From NCBI GenBank assembly GCA_907163375.1, contig CAJQUW010003011.1, positions 1 to 64,000 on the forward strand: 64,000 nt of DNA. The letters run 5' to 3'. The translations under genes were made by a program, and so were the position numbers. Origin of the DNA: Prostheceraeus crozeri (taxonomy: Eukaryota > Platyhelminthes > Polycladida > Euryleptidae). A model generated the notes under the pieces. It was not told the DNA's origin and searched no databases. It worked only from the letters and a program-made list of their open reading frames with translations. Below, piece by piece: positions 41,653-54,898 of the stretch; positions within the stretch are counted from its first letter, which is position 1, and every line of letters starts with the position of its first letter.

Positions 41653-43567
41653 TGGACAAAATCAAGCTGGCCAGTAAGGGATGCAAGACATTTTGTGATG
41701 AAAACGTAGAAATTCATTCGGATGGAATTGCTGAGGGCTGAGGTGCTGAGAGAAGAAATTGGTGAGTTTAAGGAGACCAATATACATACAGAACTTCAGA
41801 TGGAGATGCAAGCAGCAGAAAGGGAAATTCGTGATGCAGAGGCCATGTTAAAGGCTGCATAGACAAGGAAGATCGAGCTAAATTTCCTAAGAGATCGTAG
41901 CGCTAACCGTCAGGATAGTGGTAGTTTTTCTACTATCTCAAAAATGTTCAAAAAGTGAGAGGTTTTTGTGTTGGCTGTGCACATAGTTTACGATTGGATG
42001 CTATGTACGTGTATATTCGATACTTCTTTTCAGATGTGCAATTTTAGATGTATATGAGTAATTGCCTCTGTTTTTAGAGTATATGATTTTAAGTAGATTT
42101 GTTTTTATAAATCCGTCGCCTGTTTTCAAATGTGCCATTCTAGAATATTTAAGTAATTGGTTCTGACAAAATAATATTTTTATACTCTTATATGTGGTTT
42201 TTATCTGATTTGCATCAATTTTTTGAGAAAAATGCATCTAAAGTCGGTGCCAAGTGTTCACATTTTTTTCTTTACTTAAGTATGTGCATGTTTGTATAAG
42301 TGGGAAGATGCGTCTAAGTTCGATTTAATGAAGAGGCTCGAGGTCTTTTTAAACATGCGAAATCAGTGCACATAAGAACCTGACTTCTGTAGGTAGCGCA
42401 ATAAGATATTCTCATAAATGTTCGTATTAAGGGTGTTCAATTTTTCTTTTCAAAAACGAACCAATAATTTAAAAATTGGACCTTTTTTGCCCTGCTAGCA
42501 GTATAGCAGGACAGCCGCCGGTTGAAAGCGTCTAAAAGAAGAATTAGCGAAACTTTGACATCATTACTACATGTACTGCAATTTCGTTAAGAAGATACTG
42601 TATACTGACATTCGACAGAGCTTGTAGAAAGATGATTGAAGATTTTATTGATTTAATGAATCAACCACAGTTTCTGATTTGCAATAAATGAAATGATTAT
42701 CAAATCATTCCCTTTATTACTCATGGACTTCGCATATTATGGGCATACACTGGTTCATATTCATCCTTTTGGCATCAAATTCGAGTTATTTATGGAGTAG
42801 CATTCAATTTGTTCAGAGAGGGATTGTTAAGATTTTCCGCATTTTTTTGGGAATTCGACTTTTCATCCCAAGTAATGATAACTGAAAACTTTATTGATGA
42901 ATCACAGTGTACCAGGAAAAACACAAGTTCATCTAAACACTCGTAGTATCCAAGTACACCAATGCTTTTGTTGAAGCAATTATTGCGCTCATCTCATACA
43001 ACCGTGAAATTTAGTTTAAAAGCATTTCACTAGCTTAGATATACGTACAACTTGTGGGAAATAATTCATCAAAGCTAAGCATTCAAGAATGAATGCCTGT
43101 ATGTACGAATGTAATAAATTTTATCTTGCTTAACATTCGCCACAGTATCCAGTTCACAACACTTTCACATTTTTTTTTGATATGCTGTTGAATTTTCATC
43201 TTTATACATTGTTAGAGTTAGACAGCTACAACCTTGTTCGATTAAAAAAGACACAGTCGAAAGCTCTCCAGTACAATTTTAGGGCTTGTTGAAACATTCA
43301 GGAAAGTGTTTTTTTCGTTATTTTCCCTCATGATCTGTTGCTGCTTTTTTCACCGTCAACTATCAGTAACCGTTTTTTTAACAGACAGTAGTAAAGACGA
43401 CCACGGTTTCAAGTATGACATAAAAATAAAAATTTCTTATAGACCTTATCTTAGTTTACATTTTTTTAGTGGAATGAAAGTGAACTTTATGCAACAACAG
43501 TATCACATTAGCAAATTTACGGCAACTTAGCTTTCGAACTTGATTTATTATTTTCCTTTAATTTCAG
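41653..43567. other. Non-coding stretch before the UBA5 exon (unit A)
   Basis: No coding resemblance. AT-rich, ends in a polypyrimidine tract and acceptor TTTAATTTCAG at 43557-43567, so at least its right part is an intron of UBA5 or a copy of one. Confidence 0.5.
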
Positions 43568-44392
43568 CCTCATCAATCGGGTCAATCAAAAGTAGAAGCC
43601 GCTTCGTCCACCCTCTCTCTCATCAATCCGGATGTGACTATCGAAACACACAACTTCAACATCACGCTTGTTGACAAGTTTGAACTCTTCTTAGATCGAA
43701 TCTTACATGGATCTCTGACTGGTTCTCGAGTCGATTTGGTGCTGAGCTGTGTCGATAACTTTGAGGCGCGGATGACAATTAATGCAGCATGCAATGAACA
43801 GGATCAAGTGTGGCTAGAGTCCGGTGTTTCTGAAAATGCTGTCTCTGGACACATCCAGCACATGATACCTGGACTTACACCTTGCTTTGCCTGTGCTCCA
43901 CCCCTTGTCGTCGCCACGGGGGCCGATGAAAGGAGTTTAAAGCGCGAAGGTGTCTGTGCTGCTTCTCTACCAACTACAATGGGAGTTGTTGCAGGATTGC
44001 TTGTGCAAGCGGCTCTGAAATTGCTCCTTGGCTTTGGAAATGTCAGGCAATACGTAGGATATAATGCCTTGGAGGATTTTTTCCCTACTTTGGTGATGAA
44101 GCCAAATGCAGAATGTTCAGCTCCATTTTGTACAAAGAGACAAAAAGAAAAGGAAGGCCAACAACAAACAACTGTATTGGAGGAAGAGGAAGATGGAGAA
44201 ATTGAGCATGAAGATGACTTTGGGATTGAGGTGGTTGGAGAAGGTGGAAGTGGGGGAGGTAGTGTTGAGGTTGCCGAAGGTGTCAGATTGGCATATACGG
44301 CACCTGTAAAAGATAAGGAAGAAGCTGAGCAGAAAAGTAGTGGAAGTGGATTGTCTCTGGAAGAACTAAGGAGGCAAATGGCTAACTTGTGA
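43568..44392 (+). CDS. UBA5: UBA5 last exon (E1 enzyme of the UFM1 pathway), copy A
   Basis: Reads [12 protein letters not shown] at the exon start, [32 protein letters not shown], the zinc-binding CFAC (pairing with a later CSAPFC) and [12 protein letters not shown] with the catalytic cysteine. The C-terminal tail has the UFM1/GABARAP-binding-like DDFGIEVV and the UFC1-binding-like [15 protein letters not shown]5 adenylates UFM1 and transfers it to UFC1. Only the C-terminal part is present: the nucleotide-binding N-terminal exons are not in the window. Stop at 44392; AATAAA at 44479-44484. Confidence 0.9.
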   Translation, partial: PHQSGQSKVEAASSTLSLINPDVTIETHNFNITLVDKFELFLDRILHGSLTGSRVDLVLSCVDNFEARMTINAACNEQDQVWLESGVSENAVSGHIQHMIPGLTPCFACAPPLVVATGADERSLKREGVCAASLPTTMGVVAGLLVQAALKLLLGFGNVRQYVGYNALEDFFPTLVMKPNAECSAPFCTKRQKEKEGQQQTTVLEEEEDGEIEHEDDFGIEVVGEGGSGGGSVEVAEGVRLAYTAPVKDKEEAEQKSSGSGLSLEELRRQMANL

Positions 44393-44952
44393 GTCTTAAT
44401 GACGATTTGTGTTGTTACGCTAGTATTATTTGATTATGTGGCCATGATCTGATCTTCCCATCGTTGTTAAAGGTACCAAATAAACTCGGTGACATGATGT
44501 GACTTTTTAATTTTCTGTAGGCCTATATGCTATTTAAGAAAATCCGGCGGAAGGTATCGTTTACCTTATGAGAAAGAACTGACTAGAAACCTTGTATTGT
44601 GGAATATTTTTGATGTCACATTTTTTTAGTGTGCTAGCTATAACTAAGCAGAGACTGGTTGATAACCACGTGAATTCAAAGTTGCACCAATGTCTGTTTG
44701 CGCATTTAGACTTCATTGGCCCTTTTCTTTTCGTGAAATAACTGTTAAATGGCAAAAAGAAAATGATTTTTGACACTCAAATAAGACCGCTTCAATAGAT
44801 AAATAGGGAAAACAGCAGATTTTACACATTCTGTATGCAGTTTATTTTTATGATTCTGTTAGTGCAGTTTCATTTCAATGAGGTCATCAGACACCAATAA
44901 CATGAAAGTCGGCCTAAAAAGTGCAGTAGACCTTGAAAATGATGAGAAGGAA

Positions 44953-45545
44953 ATTGTTTTTCTCGGATGAATGTGCAGTTTATGCTGCATCAACAGACAA
45001 GAATGTGGTCTAATGAAAGTCCTCACTTTGGGAACATGCGCATCAACATCCCCAGCGTTAGGGTGTGGGCAGCGATGTCTCAGGAGTATTTAATTGATCC
45101 ATATTTTATTGAAGGTAGTATGAACTGTAATCAATATCTCCAAATCCTGGATAGTGAGCTCATACTAGATCTTGCGAGACGAGGCATTCGTGAAATCTCC
45201 CACTTCCAGTAAGATGTCGTCCCTTCTCACACTTCCCGAACAACTCGAGAACTTCTGAATACGCACTTCGATGAGAGATGGATGGGTAAATTCGGTCCAG
45301 TCCCATGGCTAGCAAGAAGCCCTGACCTGACTTCTTCTGACAATGCCCTTAGGGGTATGATGAAAAGAAAATTTCACCATGATAGGCCGCTAACATCGAA
45401 TGACATCGAAGTGACTGTCAGACAAGCTTTCGAATAAATTGATGCTGATAAAGAACTTCTCCGAAGAATCCACAATTGCACATTCCGAAGACTCTCTTTG
45501 TGCTTTGACATTAAGGGCCTGCAGGTAGATCCATATGATACTTGA
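44953..45545 (+). pseudogene. Tc1/mariner-type transposase remnant (unit B)
   Basis: Same blocks and same breaks as the copy at 39478-40070, so the breaks predate the tandem duplication. Confidence 0.7.
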
Positions 45546-46319
45546 GCTTTTGAATGATACTTTAGTAATTTTGATATTATAAATGTAACAATATTTGAAA
45601 CGTGGTCACTTCTGGCACACCCTGTACATTTTATGGCTATTAATATCAAAAAATAAATAAAATCGTTTTTCAAAAAGGGCTCGATGTAAATTTGTGTAGT
45701 GGGTCTTAAATTATTAGCATGAATATTCTTGGCATCCTAGATAGATTAAAAAATATCCGCCCCCAATTTTTGTAAATCTGCAGTACAATCGATATCGATC
45801 ATTGAAGTATATATCGAATTTGAAAAATCAATGAAGTTGATTATCTCGAAAACGGCTCGATGAAAATTTGTGTAATTGGTCTTGAAATGTTAGTATGAAT
45901 ATCCTTGACATCCTAGATTGAAAAGTATCCGCCACCAATTTTTTTTAAATCTGCAGTATAATCGATATTGATTATTTTATAGTATCGATTTTGAAAAATC
46001 AATAAAGTCGATTTTCTCGAAAATGGCTCGATGAAATATTTTTTGATTTTTTTAGTTCTACTTCTATTCCTCTTCCTTCCATCATTAGACAAACAGATTT
46101 GACCCCCAATTTTTTCGACCTTTTTCGTCTCTCAGCACCACCGTAGGCCCTTTTGAATTCATTGAAAATCGACCAAATGTTCGATCGGTATTGAAACAAA
46201 ATAATGACCTTCTTCAAGTCAACAGAGTGCCGGATTATTGTGAAACCAGGCTTCTGAACCTATTCCTTGTCGTCTAAGCAGCATGCCATCAATTTCCCGT
46301 CATTGAAAAGCTTGTAAGA

Positions 46320-47131
46320 TTGGAGAGTGAAAGTGGCCACATGAAAGAACATCTGAAGCTAAAGGGCCTTCTCATCACCATGGATCAATTTGTCATCCAT
46401 TTGAAAGCTTTGCGCGATTTTACGAGGACAACTCAATCATTGAACGGAAATGTGTATTATTTGCTTTTGATTTTGTTGGAACTGGTGTCGAAACTGCTTG
46501 TCCGCCTGGGACACAACATTCCTCTTTCAGCTAAAAGCTATTTCAAGAAGTTGTTCGAAGACGGAAAAATCTTCTTCAAGTTTTGTGTAAATCACGAGAT
46601 TTCAGTTATTCGAAGAACGCTTCGTCGATTTACAAGGAGTTGTGTGAAACTGTTGAAGTGGACTTGGAGCTGACTCAAAACAACTGGGCCGGGCATTATT
46701 GAACGAATACATTATTCGAAGCGTACTGGTATTTTATCCTTCCCTGAAACAAGAAATTGTGCGAAAATGCTAAGTTCTATTCAAGCATGTCAGGACTTCA
46801 ACGATGTAACGTCGCAAGGCTTAAAATGTTGTTGACGTCAGCTGACCTTGCAGACGAATACCCTCAACTTGCTATGAAACAGGATAGCAGCCTTACTGAT
46901 CTGCACAAGAACGGTCAACTGTCCACGTTTCCTCTTTTGACCAGACTTGTTGAAAAAGTTATAGTTTTATGCCCACACAACATGATGGTTGAATCGGGCT
47001 TCACCAAGATGAAGTTTTTCGAAAGCGATCAACACTCGAACTTCAGTTTGGAAATGCACAACGCATTTCGTTTAGCATCCGATTTTTTTGACCGGGACAT
47101 TTCGAGGATTTTGAACCTCCTTCATCCTTGA
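46320..47131 (+). pseudogene. hAT-like remnant (unit B)
   Basis: Same two-frame structure as 40842-41652, with one base difference near 46690. Confidence 0.4.
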
Positions 47132-49047
47132 TGGACAAAATCAAGCTGGCCAGTAAGGGATGCAAGACATTTTGTGATGAAAACGTAGAAATTCATTCGG
47201 ATGGAATTGCTGAGGGCTGAGGTGCTGAGAGAAGAAATTGGTGAGTTTAAGGAGACCAATATACATACAGAACTTCAGATGGAGATGCAAGCAGCAGAAA
47301 GGGAAATTCGTGATGCAGAGGCCATGTTAAAGGCTGCATAGACAAGGAAGATCGAGCTAAATTTCCTAAGAGATCGTAGCGCTAACCGTCAGGATAGTGG
47401 TAGTTTTTCTACTATCTCAAAAATGTTCAAAAAGTGAGAGGTTTTTGTGTTGGCTGTGCACATAGTTTACGATTGGATGCTATGTACGTGTATATTCGAT
47501 ACTTCTTTTCAGATGTGCAATTTTAGATGTATATGAGTAATTGCCTCTGTTTTTAGAGTATATGATTTGAAGTAGATTTGTTTTTATAAATCCGTCGCCT
47601 GTTTTCAAATGTGCCATTCTAGAATATTTAAGTAATTGGTTCTGACAAAATAATATTTTTATACTCTTATATGTAGTTTTTATCTGATTTGCATCAATTT
47701 TTTGAGAAAAATGCATCTAAAGTCGGTGCCAAGTGTTCACATTTTTTTCTTTACTTAAGTATGTGCATGTTTGTATAAGTGGGAAGATGCGTCTAAGTTC
47801 GATTTAATGAAGAGGCTCGAGGTCTTTTTAAACATGCGAAATCAGTGCACATAAGAACCTGACTTCTGTAGGTAGCGCAATAAGATATTCTCATAAATGT
47901 TCGTATTAAGGGTGTTCAATTTTTCTTTTCAAAAACGAACCAATAATTTAAAAATTGGACCTTTTTTGCCCTGCTAGCAGTATAGCAGGACAGCCGCCGG
48001 TTGAAAGCGTCTAAAAGAAGAATTAGCGAAACTTTGACATCATTACTACATGTACTGCAATTTCGTTAAGAAGATACTGTATACTGACATTCGACAGAGC
48101 TTGTAGAAAGATGATTGAAGATTTTATTGATTTAATGAATCAACCACAGTTTCTGATTTGCAATAAATGAAATGATTATCAAATCATTCCCTTTATTACT
48201 CATGGACTTCGCATATTATGGGCATACACTGGTTCATATTCATCCTTTTGGCATCAAATTCGAGTTATTTATGGAGTAGCATTCAATTTGTTCAGAGAGG
48301 GATTGTTAAGATTTTCCGCATTTTTTTGGGAATTCGACTTTTCATCCCAAGTAATGATAACTGAAAACTTTATTGATGAATCACAGTGTACCAGGAAAAA
48401 CACAAGTTCATCTAAACACTCGTAGTATCCAAGTACACCAATGCTTTTGTTGAAGCAATTATTGTGCTCATCTCATACAACCGTGAAATTTAGTTTAAAA
48501 GCATTTCACTAGCTTAGATATACGTACAACTTGTGGGAAATAATTCATCAAAGCTAAGCATTCAAGAATGAATGCCTGTATGTACGAATGTAATAAATTT
48601 TATCTTGCTTAACATTCGCCACAGTATCCAGTTCACAACACTTTCACATTTTTTTTTGATATGCTGTTGAATTTTCATCTTTATACATTGTTAGAGTTAG
48701 ACAGCTACAACCTTGTTCGATTAAAAAAGACACAGTCGAAAGCTCTCCAGTACAATTTTAGGGCTTGTTGAAACATTCAGGAAAGTGTTTTTTTCGTTAT
48801 TTTCCCTCATGATCTGTTGCTGCTTTTTTCACCGTCAACTATCAGTAACCGTTTTTTTTAACAGACAGTAGTAAAGACGACCACGGTTTCAAGTATGACA
48901 TAAAAATAAAAATTTCTTATAGACCTTATCTTAGTTTACATTTTTTTAGTGGAATGAAAGTGAACTTTATGCAACAACAGTATCACATTAGCAAATTTAC
49001 GGCAACTTAGCTTTCGAACTTGATTTATTATTTTCCTTTAATTTCAG
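47132..49047. other. Non-coding stretch before the UBA5 exon (unit B)
   Basis: Copy of 41653-43567; no gene recognised. Confidence 0.5.
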
Positions 49048-49872
49048 CCTCATCAATCGGGTCAATCAAAAGTAGAAGCCGCTTCGTCCACCCTCTCTCT
49101 CATCAATCCGGATGTGACTATCGAAACACACAACTTCAACATCACGCTTGTTGACAAGTTTGAACTCTTCTTAGATCGAATCTTACATGGATCTCTGACT
49201 GGTTCTCGAGTCGATTTGGTGCTGAGCTGTGTCGATAACTTTGAGGCGCGGATGACAATTAATGCAGCATGCAATGAACAGGATCAAGTGTGGCTAGAGT
49301 CCGGTGTTTCTGAAAATGCTGTCTCTGGACACATCCAGCACATGATACCTGGACTTACACCTTGCTTTGCCTGTGCTCCACCCCTTGTCGTCGCCACGGG
49401 GGCCGATGAAAGGAGTTTAAAGCGCGAAGGTGTCTGTGCTGCTTCTCTACCAACTACAATGGGAGTCGTTGCAGGATTGCTTGTGCAAGCGGCTCTGAAA
49501 TTGCTCCTTGGCTTTGGAAATGTCAGGCAATACGTAGGATATAATGCCTTGGAGGATTTTTTCCCTACTTTGGTGATGAAGCCAAATGCAGAATGTTCAG
49601 CTCCATTTTGTACAAAGAGACAAAAAGAAAAGGAAGGCCAACAACAAACAACTGTATTGGAGGAAGAGGAAGATGGAGAAATTGAGCATGAAGATGACTT
49701 TGGGATTGAGGTGGTTGGAGAAGGTGGAAGTGGGGGAGGTAGTGTTGAGGTTGCCGAAGGTGTCAGATTGGCATATACGGCACCTGTAAAAGATAAGGAA
49801 GAAGCTGAGCAGAAAAGTAGTGGAAGTGGATTGTCTCTGGAAGAACTAAGGAGGCAAATGGCTAACTTGTGA
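49048..49872 (+). CDS. UBA5: UBA5 last exon, copy B
   Basis: The protein is identical to copy A, with at least one silent difference (GGAGTC for GGAGTT near 49467). The same splice acceptor precedes it and the same AATAAA follows at 49959-49964. If real, at most one of the two exons can serve as the terminal exon of one UBA5 message unless each has its own upstream exons; none are visible. Confidence 0.85.
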   Translation, partial: PHQSGQSKVEAASSTLSLINPDVTIETHNFNITLVDKFELFLDRILHGSLTGSRVDLVLSCVDNFEARMTINAACNEQDQVWLESGVSENAVSGHIQHMIPGLTPCFACAPPLVVATGADERSLKREGVCAASLPTTMGVVAGLLVQAALKLLLGFGNVRQYVGYNALEDFFPTLVMKPNAECSAPFCTKRQKEKEGQQQTTVLEEEEDGEIEHEDDFGIEVVGEGGSGGGSVEVAEGVRLAYTAPVKDKEEAEQKSSGSGLSLEELRRQMANL

Positions 49873-50589
49873 GTCTTAATGACGATTTGTGTTGTTACGC
49901 TAGTATTATTTGATTATGTGGCCATGATCTGATCTTCCCATCGTTGTTAAAGGTACCAAATAAACTCGGTGACATGATGTGACTTTTTAATTTTCTGTAG
50001 GCCTATATGCTATTTAAGAAAATCCGGCGGAAGGTATCGTTTACCTTATGAGAAAGAACTGACTAGAAACCTTGTATTGTGGAATATTTTTGATGTCACA
50101 TTTTTTTAGTGTGCTAGCTATAACTAAGCAGAGACTGGTTGATAACCACGTGAATTCAAAGTTGCACCAATGTCTGTTTGCGCATTTAGACTTCATTGGC
50201 CCTTTTCTTTTCGTGAAATAACTGTTAAATGGCAAAAAGAAAATGATTTTTGACACTCAAATAAGACCGCTTCAATAGATAAATAGGGAAAACAGCAGAT
50301 TTTACACATTCTGTATGCAGTTTATTTTTATGATTCTGTTAGTGCAGTTTCATTTCAATGAGGTCATCAGACACCAATAACATGAAAGTCGGCCTAAAAA
50401 GTGCAGTAGACCTTGAAAATGATGAGAAGGAAATTGTTTTTCTCGGATGAATGTGCAGTTTATGCTGCATCAACAGACAAGAATGTGGTCTAATGAAAGT
50501 CCTCACTTTGGGAACATGCGCATCAACATCCCCAGCGTTAGGGTGTGGGCAGCGATGTCTCAGGAGTATTTAACGGTTAATGGATGTTT

Positions 50590-50784
50590 GGGGTGTGTTT
50601 GCACCCCAAGGACATTTTAAGGGAATCAAACTTTTTTTTACTTAGCCCAATTTAGTTGTCAATACATGACTTTGTCACAAATATGATATATATTATATGG
50701 TGAAAAAAGATTGTTAGATACTTAACGTATATATGTGTACCAATAAATTCATAGTTAAGTACGTTTGGGGTGTGTACGCACCCC
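50590..50784. promoter_or_regulatory. Subterminal near-palindromes of PB2 (left pair)
   Basis: GGGGTGTGTTTGCACCCC (50590-50607) and GGGGTGTGTACGCACCCC (50767-50784). A third, GGGGTGTGTAAACACCCC, lies at 52766-52783 near the right end. Arms are constant while the centre varies, as for a dimeric protein's binding site. Confidence 0.6.
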
Positions 50785-51101
50785 ACGATGAATTGCATGT
50801 ATTATCGAAAAAATATACACGAAGTTGGATTTAAATGTCATAATACATGTTTATGGACACATAAATCAACTAGCTTATATAAGCAACTATTTTGAATTTG
50901 TGTTTACGGTATTCTTGTTCATATTTATTTACTTAGTGATTTAAAGGCGCGATGATCAAGGTTGGAATAACAAATATTCTCCTCTCATTGTTTTCAATTC
51001 TACGTAAGGCGTTGTTCTTGTGTTGATGAAGAGGGCTCAGACCAGCTTCCAGGAAAGAGTCTCTTCTAGTTCTTCTTGATGAAGTCCTGGACATAACAGT
51101 T

Positions 51102-52414
51102 ATGTATACCAACAAAGAAGGTAGGCGTCGACTTCGTGAAAACTGGAAACTAACATTTCGTGATGAAATGGAATGTTATATTGGACTACATATATTGTCA
51201 GGAGTACTAAAAGCTCATCATCGTGCTCTTCGAGAACTTTGGTGTGAGAGAGACGGAATTCCATTGTTCAGAGCATCGATGATTTACGAGAGATTCTCTC
51301 AGCTTCGAACGATGCTCCGATTCGACGATAAGATGCGACGTGATACTTCTGACAAACTTTCTCCCATACGACATGTGATTGACATCTTCAACAGAAAACT
51401 AAAAGACATCTATCAACCAGGTCCGTTTTTAGTGATAGATGAGATGCTGATAGAATACCATGGAAGAGTTTCATTTAGACAATATTTGCCCTCAAAACCT
51501 GGTAAATTTGGCATAAAAGTTTTTTGGATCGTTGATAATGACAATAGTATGCCATTACAGTGCCTTTTTTACATCGGTGGAGGCTCCTTGAATCAAGATG
51601 AACTGAACGAGCACAAAACAGCTGCAAATGCATATGTCATGCGTTTGGTCAATTCTTATGTCGGAAAAGGTAGAAACCTCACTGTTGACAATTATTTCAT
51701 GTCAGAATATCTCTGTGAAAAACTTTCTTCACAAGCCACCACTATCGTTGGAACCATGCGACGAAACAAAAGAGAAATCATTGATCACGCGAAGAGTATA
51801 TCTGGAAGGACTCGAGGTGATACAATTCATTATTAGTGGTAACATGACATTATGCTCATTCTTCGACAAGTCGAACAAACCTGTGCTTCTCCTGTCTTCC
51901 GATGCACGGAAGAGTGAGAAATACGACTCATGAAGATGGAAAACCGGAAATGGTAAAGTTCTATAATGAAACAAAGAGCGGTGTAGATAATCTCGACAAA
52001 ATGGTTCGTGGTTATTCGTCGAAGCGAAAGACAAGAAGATGGCCATCAGCAGTTTTTTTCACAATGATTGATGTATCTGTTATAGCAGCCAGGTTGATGA
52101 TGAATGAACAAAATGATCTTGACGAAGAACATTACGAATTCAAGCGAGAATTAGCTTATGAGTTGTGCAAACCTTTGATTAACCGACGTCAAATGCAGCC
52201 AATTACTAGAAAGGCAATCAAGGAAGCAATCAAGCAATGTGGTTTGTGGAATGTCGAAGATCGCATCGAAAATGTGGGAAGACCTACGGCTATACAGGGA
52301 CGTTGCACAAATTGTCCCAGGAAAAGTGACAAAAAGGTTCGCTCAAAATGTTCAAATTGTGGAAATTTTGTTTGTCCATCTCATTCCACTCTTTCTTGTT
52401 CTAACTGTGTTTGA
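51102..52414 (+). pseudogene. piggyBac transposase (PB2), full catalytic core but two frameshifts
   Basis: Readable blocks: MECYIGLHILSGVLK, IPLFRASMIYERF, FLVIDEMLIEYHGR (first Asp), KFGIKVFWIVDND, LTVDNYFMSEYL (second Asp), KPEMVKFYNET, SGVDNLDKMVRGYS (third Asp) and a C-terminal cysteine-rich domain (CTNCPRK, CSNCGNFVCPSH, CSNCV). The frame shifts near 51820 and near 51915, so the third Asp is in another frame. The frame upstream of 51102 is open for about 28 codons without an ATG, so the N-terminus may lie in an unseen exon or be lost. Confidence 0.85.
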
Positions 52415-54057
52415 ATTATCAAATATCTTGGTAAAGTGGGCGGAGACGTGTGTGTGTGTGTTCGTTGTTAAGCTGGAATAAACATTTTTATTACCATTTA
52501 TTGTACTTTTTAATGACTCTGAAACATAAGCTTAGGCCTAATGTTCATCAGGAAAGATTTTTTCTCCACTAACTCAAAACTTCTTAGAAATATAAATATT
52601 TTTATGTAATGTATAGCCACAAATATGATAGGTTAATTACTAAAAAGATAATATAAAATGATCTAAATATGTTGTAAATGGATATATTACAGATACAATA
52701 TGAATAGATAGCCATAGAATATTTTTGTCTATATTAAATAACTAAAATCTAATATATATTGGCATGGGGTGTGTAAACACCCCAAACGTACTTAACACAT
52801 AAAAATTTGAACATCCATTAACCGTTAATTGATCCATATTTTATTGAAGGTAGTATGAACTGTAATCAATATCTCCAAATCCTGGATAGTGAGCTCATAC
52901 TAGATCTTGCGAGACGAGGCATTCGTGAAATCTCCCACTTCCAGTAAGATGTCGTCCCTTCTCACACTTCCCGAACAACTCGAGAACTTCTGAATACGCA
53001 CTTCGATGAGAGATGGATGGGTAAATTCGGTCCAGTCCCATGGCTAGCAAGAAGCCCTGACCTGACTTCTTCTGACAATGCCCTTAGGGGTATGATGAAA
53101 AGAAAATTTCACCATGATAGGCCGCTAACATCGAATGACATCGAAGTGACTGTCAGACAAGCTTTCGAATAAATTGATGCTGATAAAGAACTTCTCCGAA
53201 GAATCCACAATTGCACATTCCGAAGACTCTCTTTGTGCTTTGACATTAAGGGCCTGCAGGTAGATCCATATGATACTTGAGCTTTTGAATGATACTTTAG
53301 TAATTTTGATATTATAAATGTAACAATATTTGAAACGTGGTCACTTCTGGCACACCCTGTACATTTTATGGCTATTAATATCAAAAAATAAATAAAATCG
53401 TTTTTCAAAAAGGGCTCGATGTAAATTTGTGTAGTGGGTCTTAAATTATTAGCATGAATATTCTTGGCATCCTAGATAGATTAAAAAATATCCGCCCCCA
53501 ATTTTTGTAAATCTGCAGTACAATCGATATCGATCATTGAAGTATATATCGAATTTGAAAAATCAATGAAGTTGATTATCTCGAAAACGGCTCGATGAAA
53601 ATTTGTGTAATTGGTCTTGAAATGTTAGTATGAATATCCTTGACATCTAGCTAGATTGAAAAGTATCCGCCCCCAATTTTTTTTAAATCTGCAGTATAAT
53701 CGATATTGATTATTTTATAGTATCGATTTTGAAAAATCAATAAGTCGATTTTCTCGAAAATGGCTCAATGAAATATTTTTTGATTTTTTTAGTTCTACTT
53801 CTGTTCCTCTTCCTTCCATCATTAGACAAACAGATTTGACCCCCAATTTTTTCGACCTTTTTCGTCTCTCAGCACCACCGTGAGGCCCTTTTGAATTCAT
53901 TGAAAATCGACCAAATGTTCGATCGGTATTGAAACAAAGTAATGACCTTCTTCAAGTCAACAGAGTGCCGGATTATTGTGAAACCAGGCTTCTGAACCTA
54001 TTTCTTGTCGTCTAAGCAGCATGCCATCAATTTCCCGTCATTGAAAAGCTTGTAAGA

Positions 54058-54868
54058 TTGGAGAGTGAAAGTGGCCACATGAAAGAACATCTGAAGCTAA
54101 AGGGCCTTCTCATCACCATGGATCAATTTGTCATCCATTTGAAAGCTTTGCACGATTTTACGAGGACAACTCAATCATTGAACGGAAACGTGTATTATTT
54201 GCTTTTGATTTTGTTGGAACTGGTGTCGAAACTGCTTGTCCGCCTGGGACACAACATTCCTCTTTCAGCTAAAAGCTATTTCAAGAAGTTGTTCGAAGAC
54301 GGAAAATCTTCTTCAAGTTTTGTGTAAATCACGAGATTTCAGTTATTCGAAGAACGCTTCGTCGATTTACAAGGAGTTGTGTGAAACTGTTGAAGTGGAC
54401 TTGGAGCTGACTCAAAACAACTGGGCCGGGCATTATTGAACGAATGCATTATTCGAAGCGTACTGGTATTTTATCCTTCCCTGAAACAAGAAATTGTGCG
54501 AAAATGCTAAGTTCTATTCAAGCATGTCAGGACTTCAACGATGTAACGTCGCAAGGCTTAAAATGTTGTTGACGTCAGCTGACCTTGCAGACGAATACCC
54601 TCAACTTGCTATGAAACAGGATAGCAGCCTTACTGATCTGCACAAGAACGGTCAACTGTCCACGTTTCCTCTTTTGACCAGACTTGTTGAAAAAGTTATA
54701 GTTTTATGCCCACACAACATGATGGTTGAATCGGGCTTCACCAAGATGAAGTTTTTCGAAAGCGATCAACACTCGAACTTCAGTTTGGAAATGCACAACG
54801 CATTTCGTTTAGCATCCGATTTTTTTGACCGGGACATTTCGAGGATTTTGAACCTCCTTCATCCTTGA
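54058..54868 (+). pseudogene. hAT-like remnant (unit C)
   Basis: Third copy, with an A-run one base shorter near 54305 that shifts the first frame earlier than in units A and B. Confidence 0.4.
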
Positions 54869-54898
54869 TGGACAAAATCAAGCTGGCCAGTAAGGGAT

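Larger units (their letters stand above)
39466..44940 (+). repeat. Tandem unit A (5,475 bp)
   Basis: First of three near-identical tandem copies: mariner remnant, 171-bp sub-repeats, hAT-like remnant, about 1.9 kb without genes, UBA5 last exon and 3' flank. Copies A and B differ by scattered single bases and small indels. The junction word GATGAGAA occurs at the start of every unit. Confidence 0.9.
44941..50420 (+). repeat. Tandem unit B (5,480 bp)
   Basis: Second tandem copy, collinear with unit A and nearly identical. Small differences: an extra AGAT near 45741 and single substitutions. Confidence 0.9.
50574..52824 (+). mobile_element. piggyBac-type DNA transposon (PB2), 2,251 bp
   Basis: TTAA duplicated at 50570-50573 and 52825-52828. 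Termini CGGTTAATGGATG and CATCCATTAACCG are perfect inverted repeats. Units A and B keep the empty site GAGTATTTAATTGATCC, which proves the insertion. Subterminal motifs GGGGTGTG/CACACCCC occur three times. The transposase gene is frameshifted. Confidence 0.95.
50433..53280 (+). pseudogene. Tc1/mariner-type transposase remnant (unit C), interrupted by piggyBac
   Basis: Parts at 50433-50573 and 52825-53280 together correspond to 44953-45545. The interruption lies in the TTAA of the codons after QEYL. Confidence 0.7.
50421..54898 (+). repeat. Tandem unit C (partial), split by a piggyBac and cut by V2
   Basis: Third copy, collinear with units A and B from the mariner remnant through the hAT-like remnant. 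It contains the piggyBac PB2 at 50574-52824 and ends at CAGTAAGGGAT, where V2 begins. The UBA5 exon would follow but is not in the window. Confidence 0.9.

Noticed and set aside
44106-44309. 67-codon frame inside the UBA5 exon
   Set aside because: Overlaps the acidic UBA5 tail in another frame; shadow.
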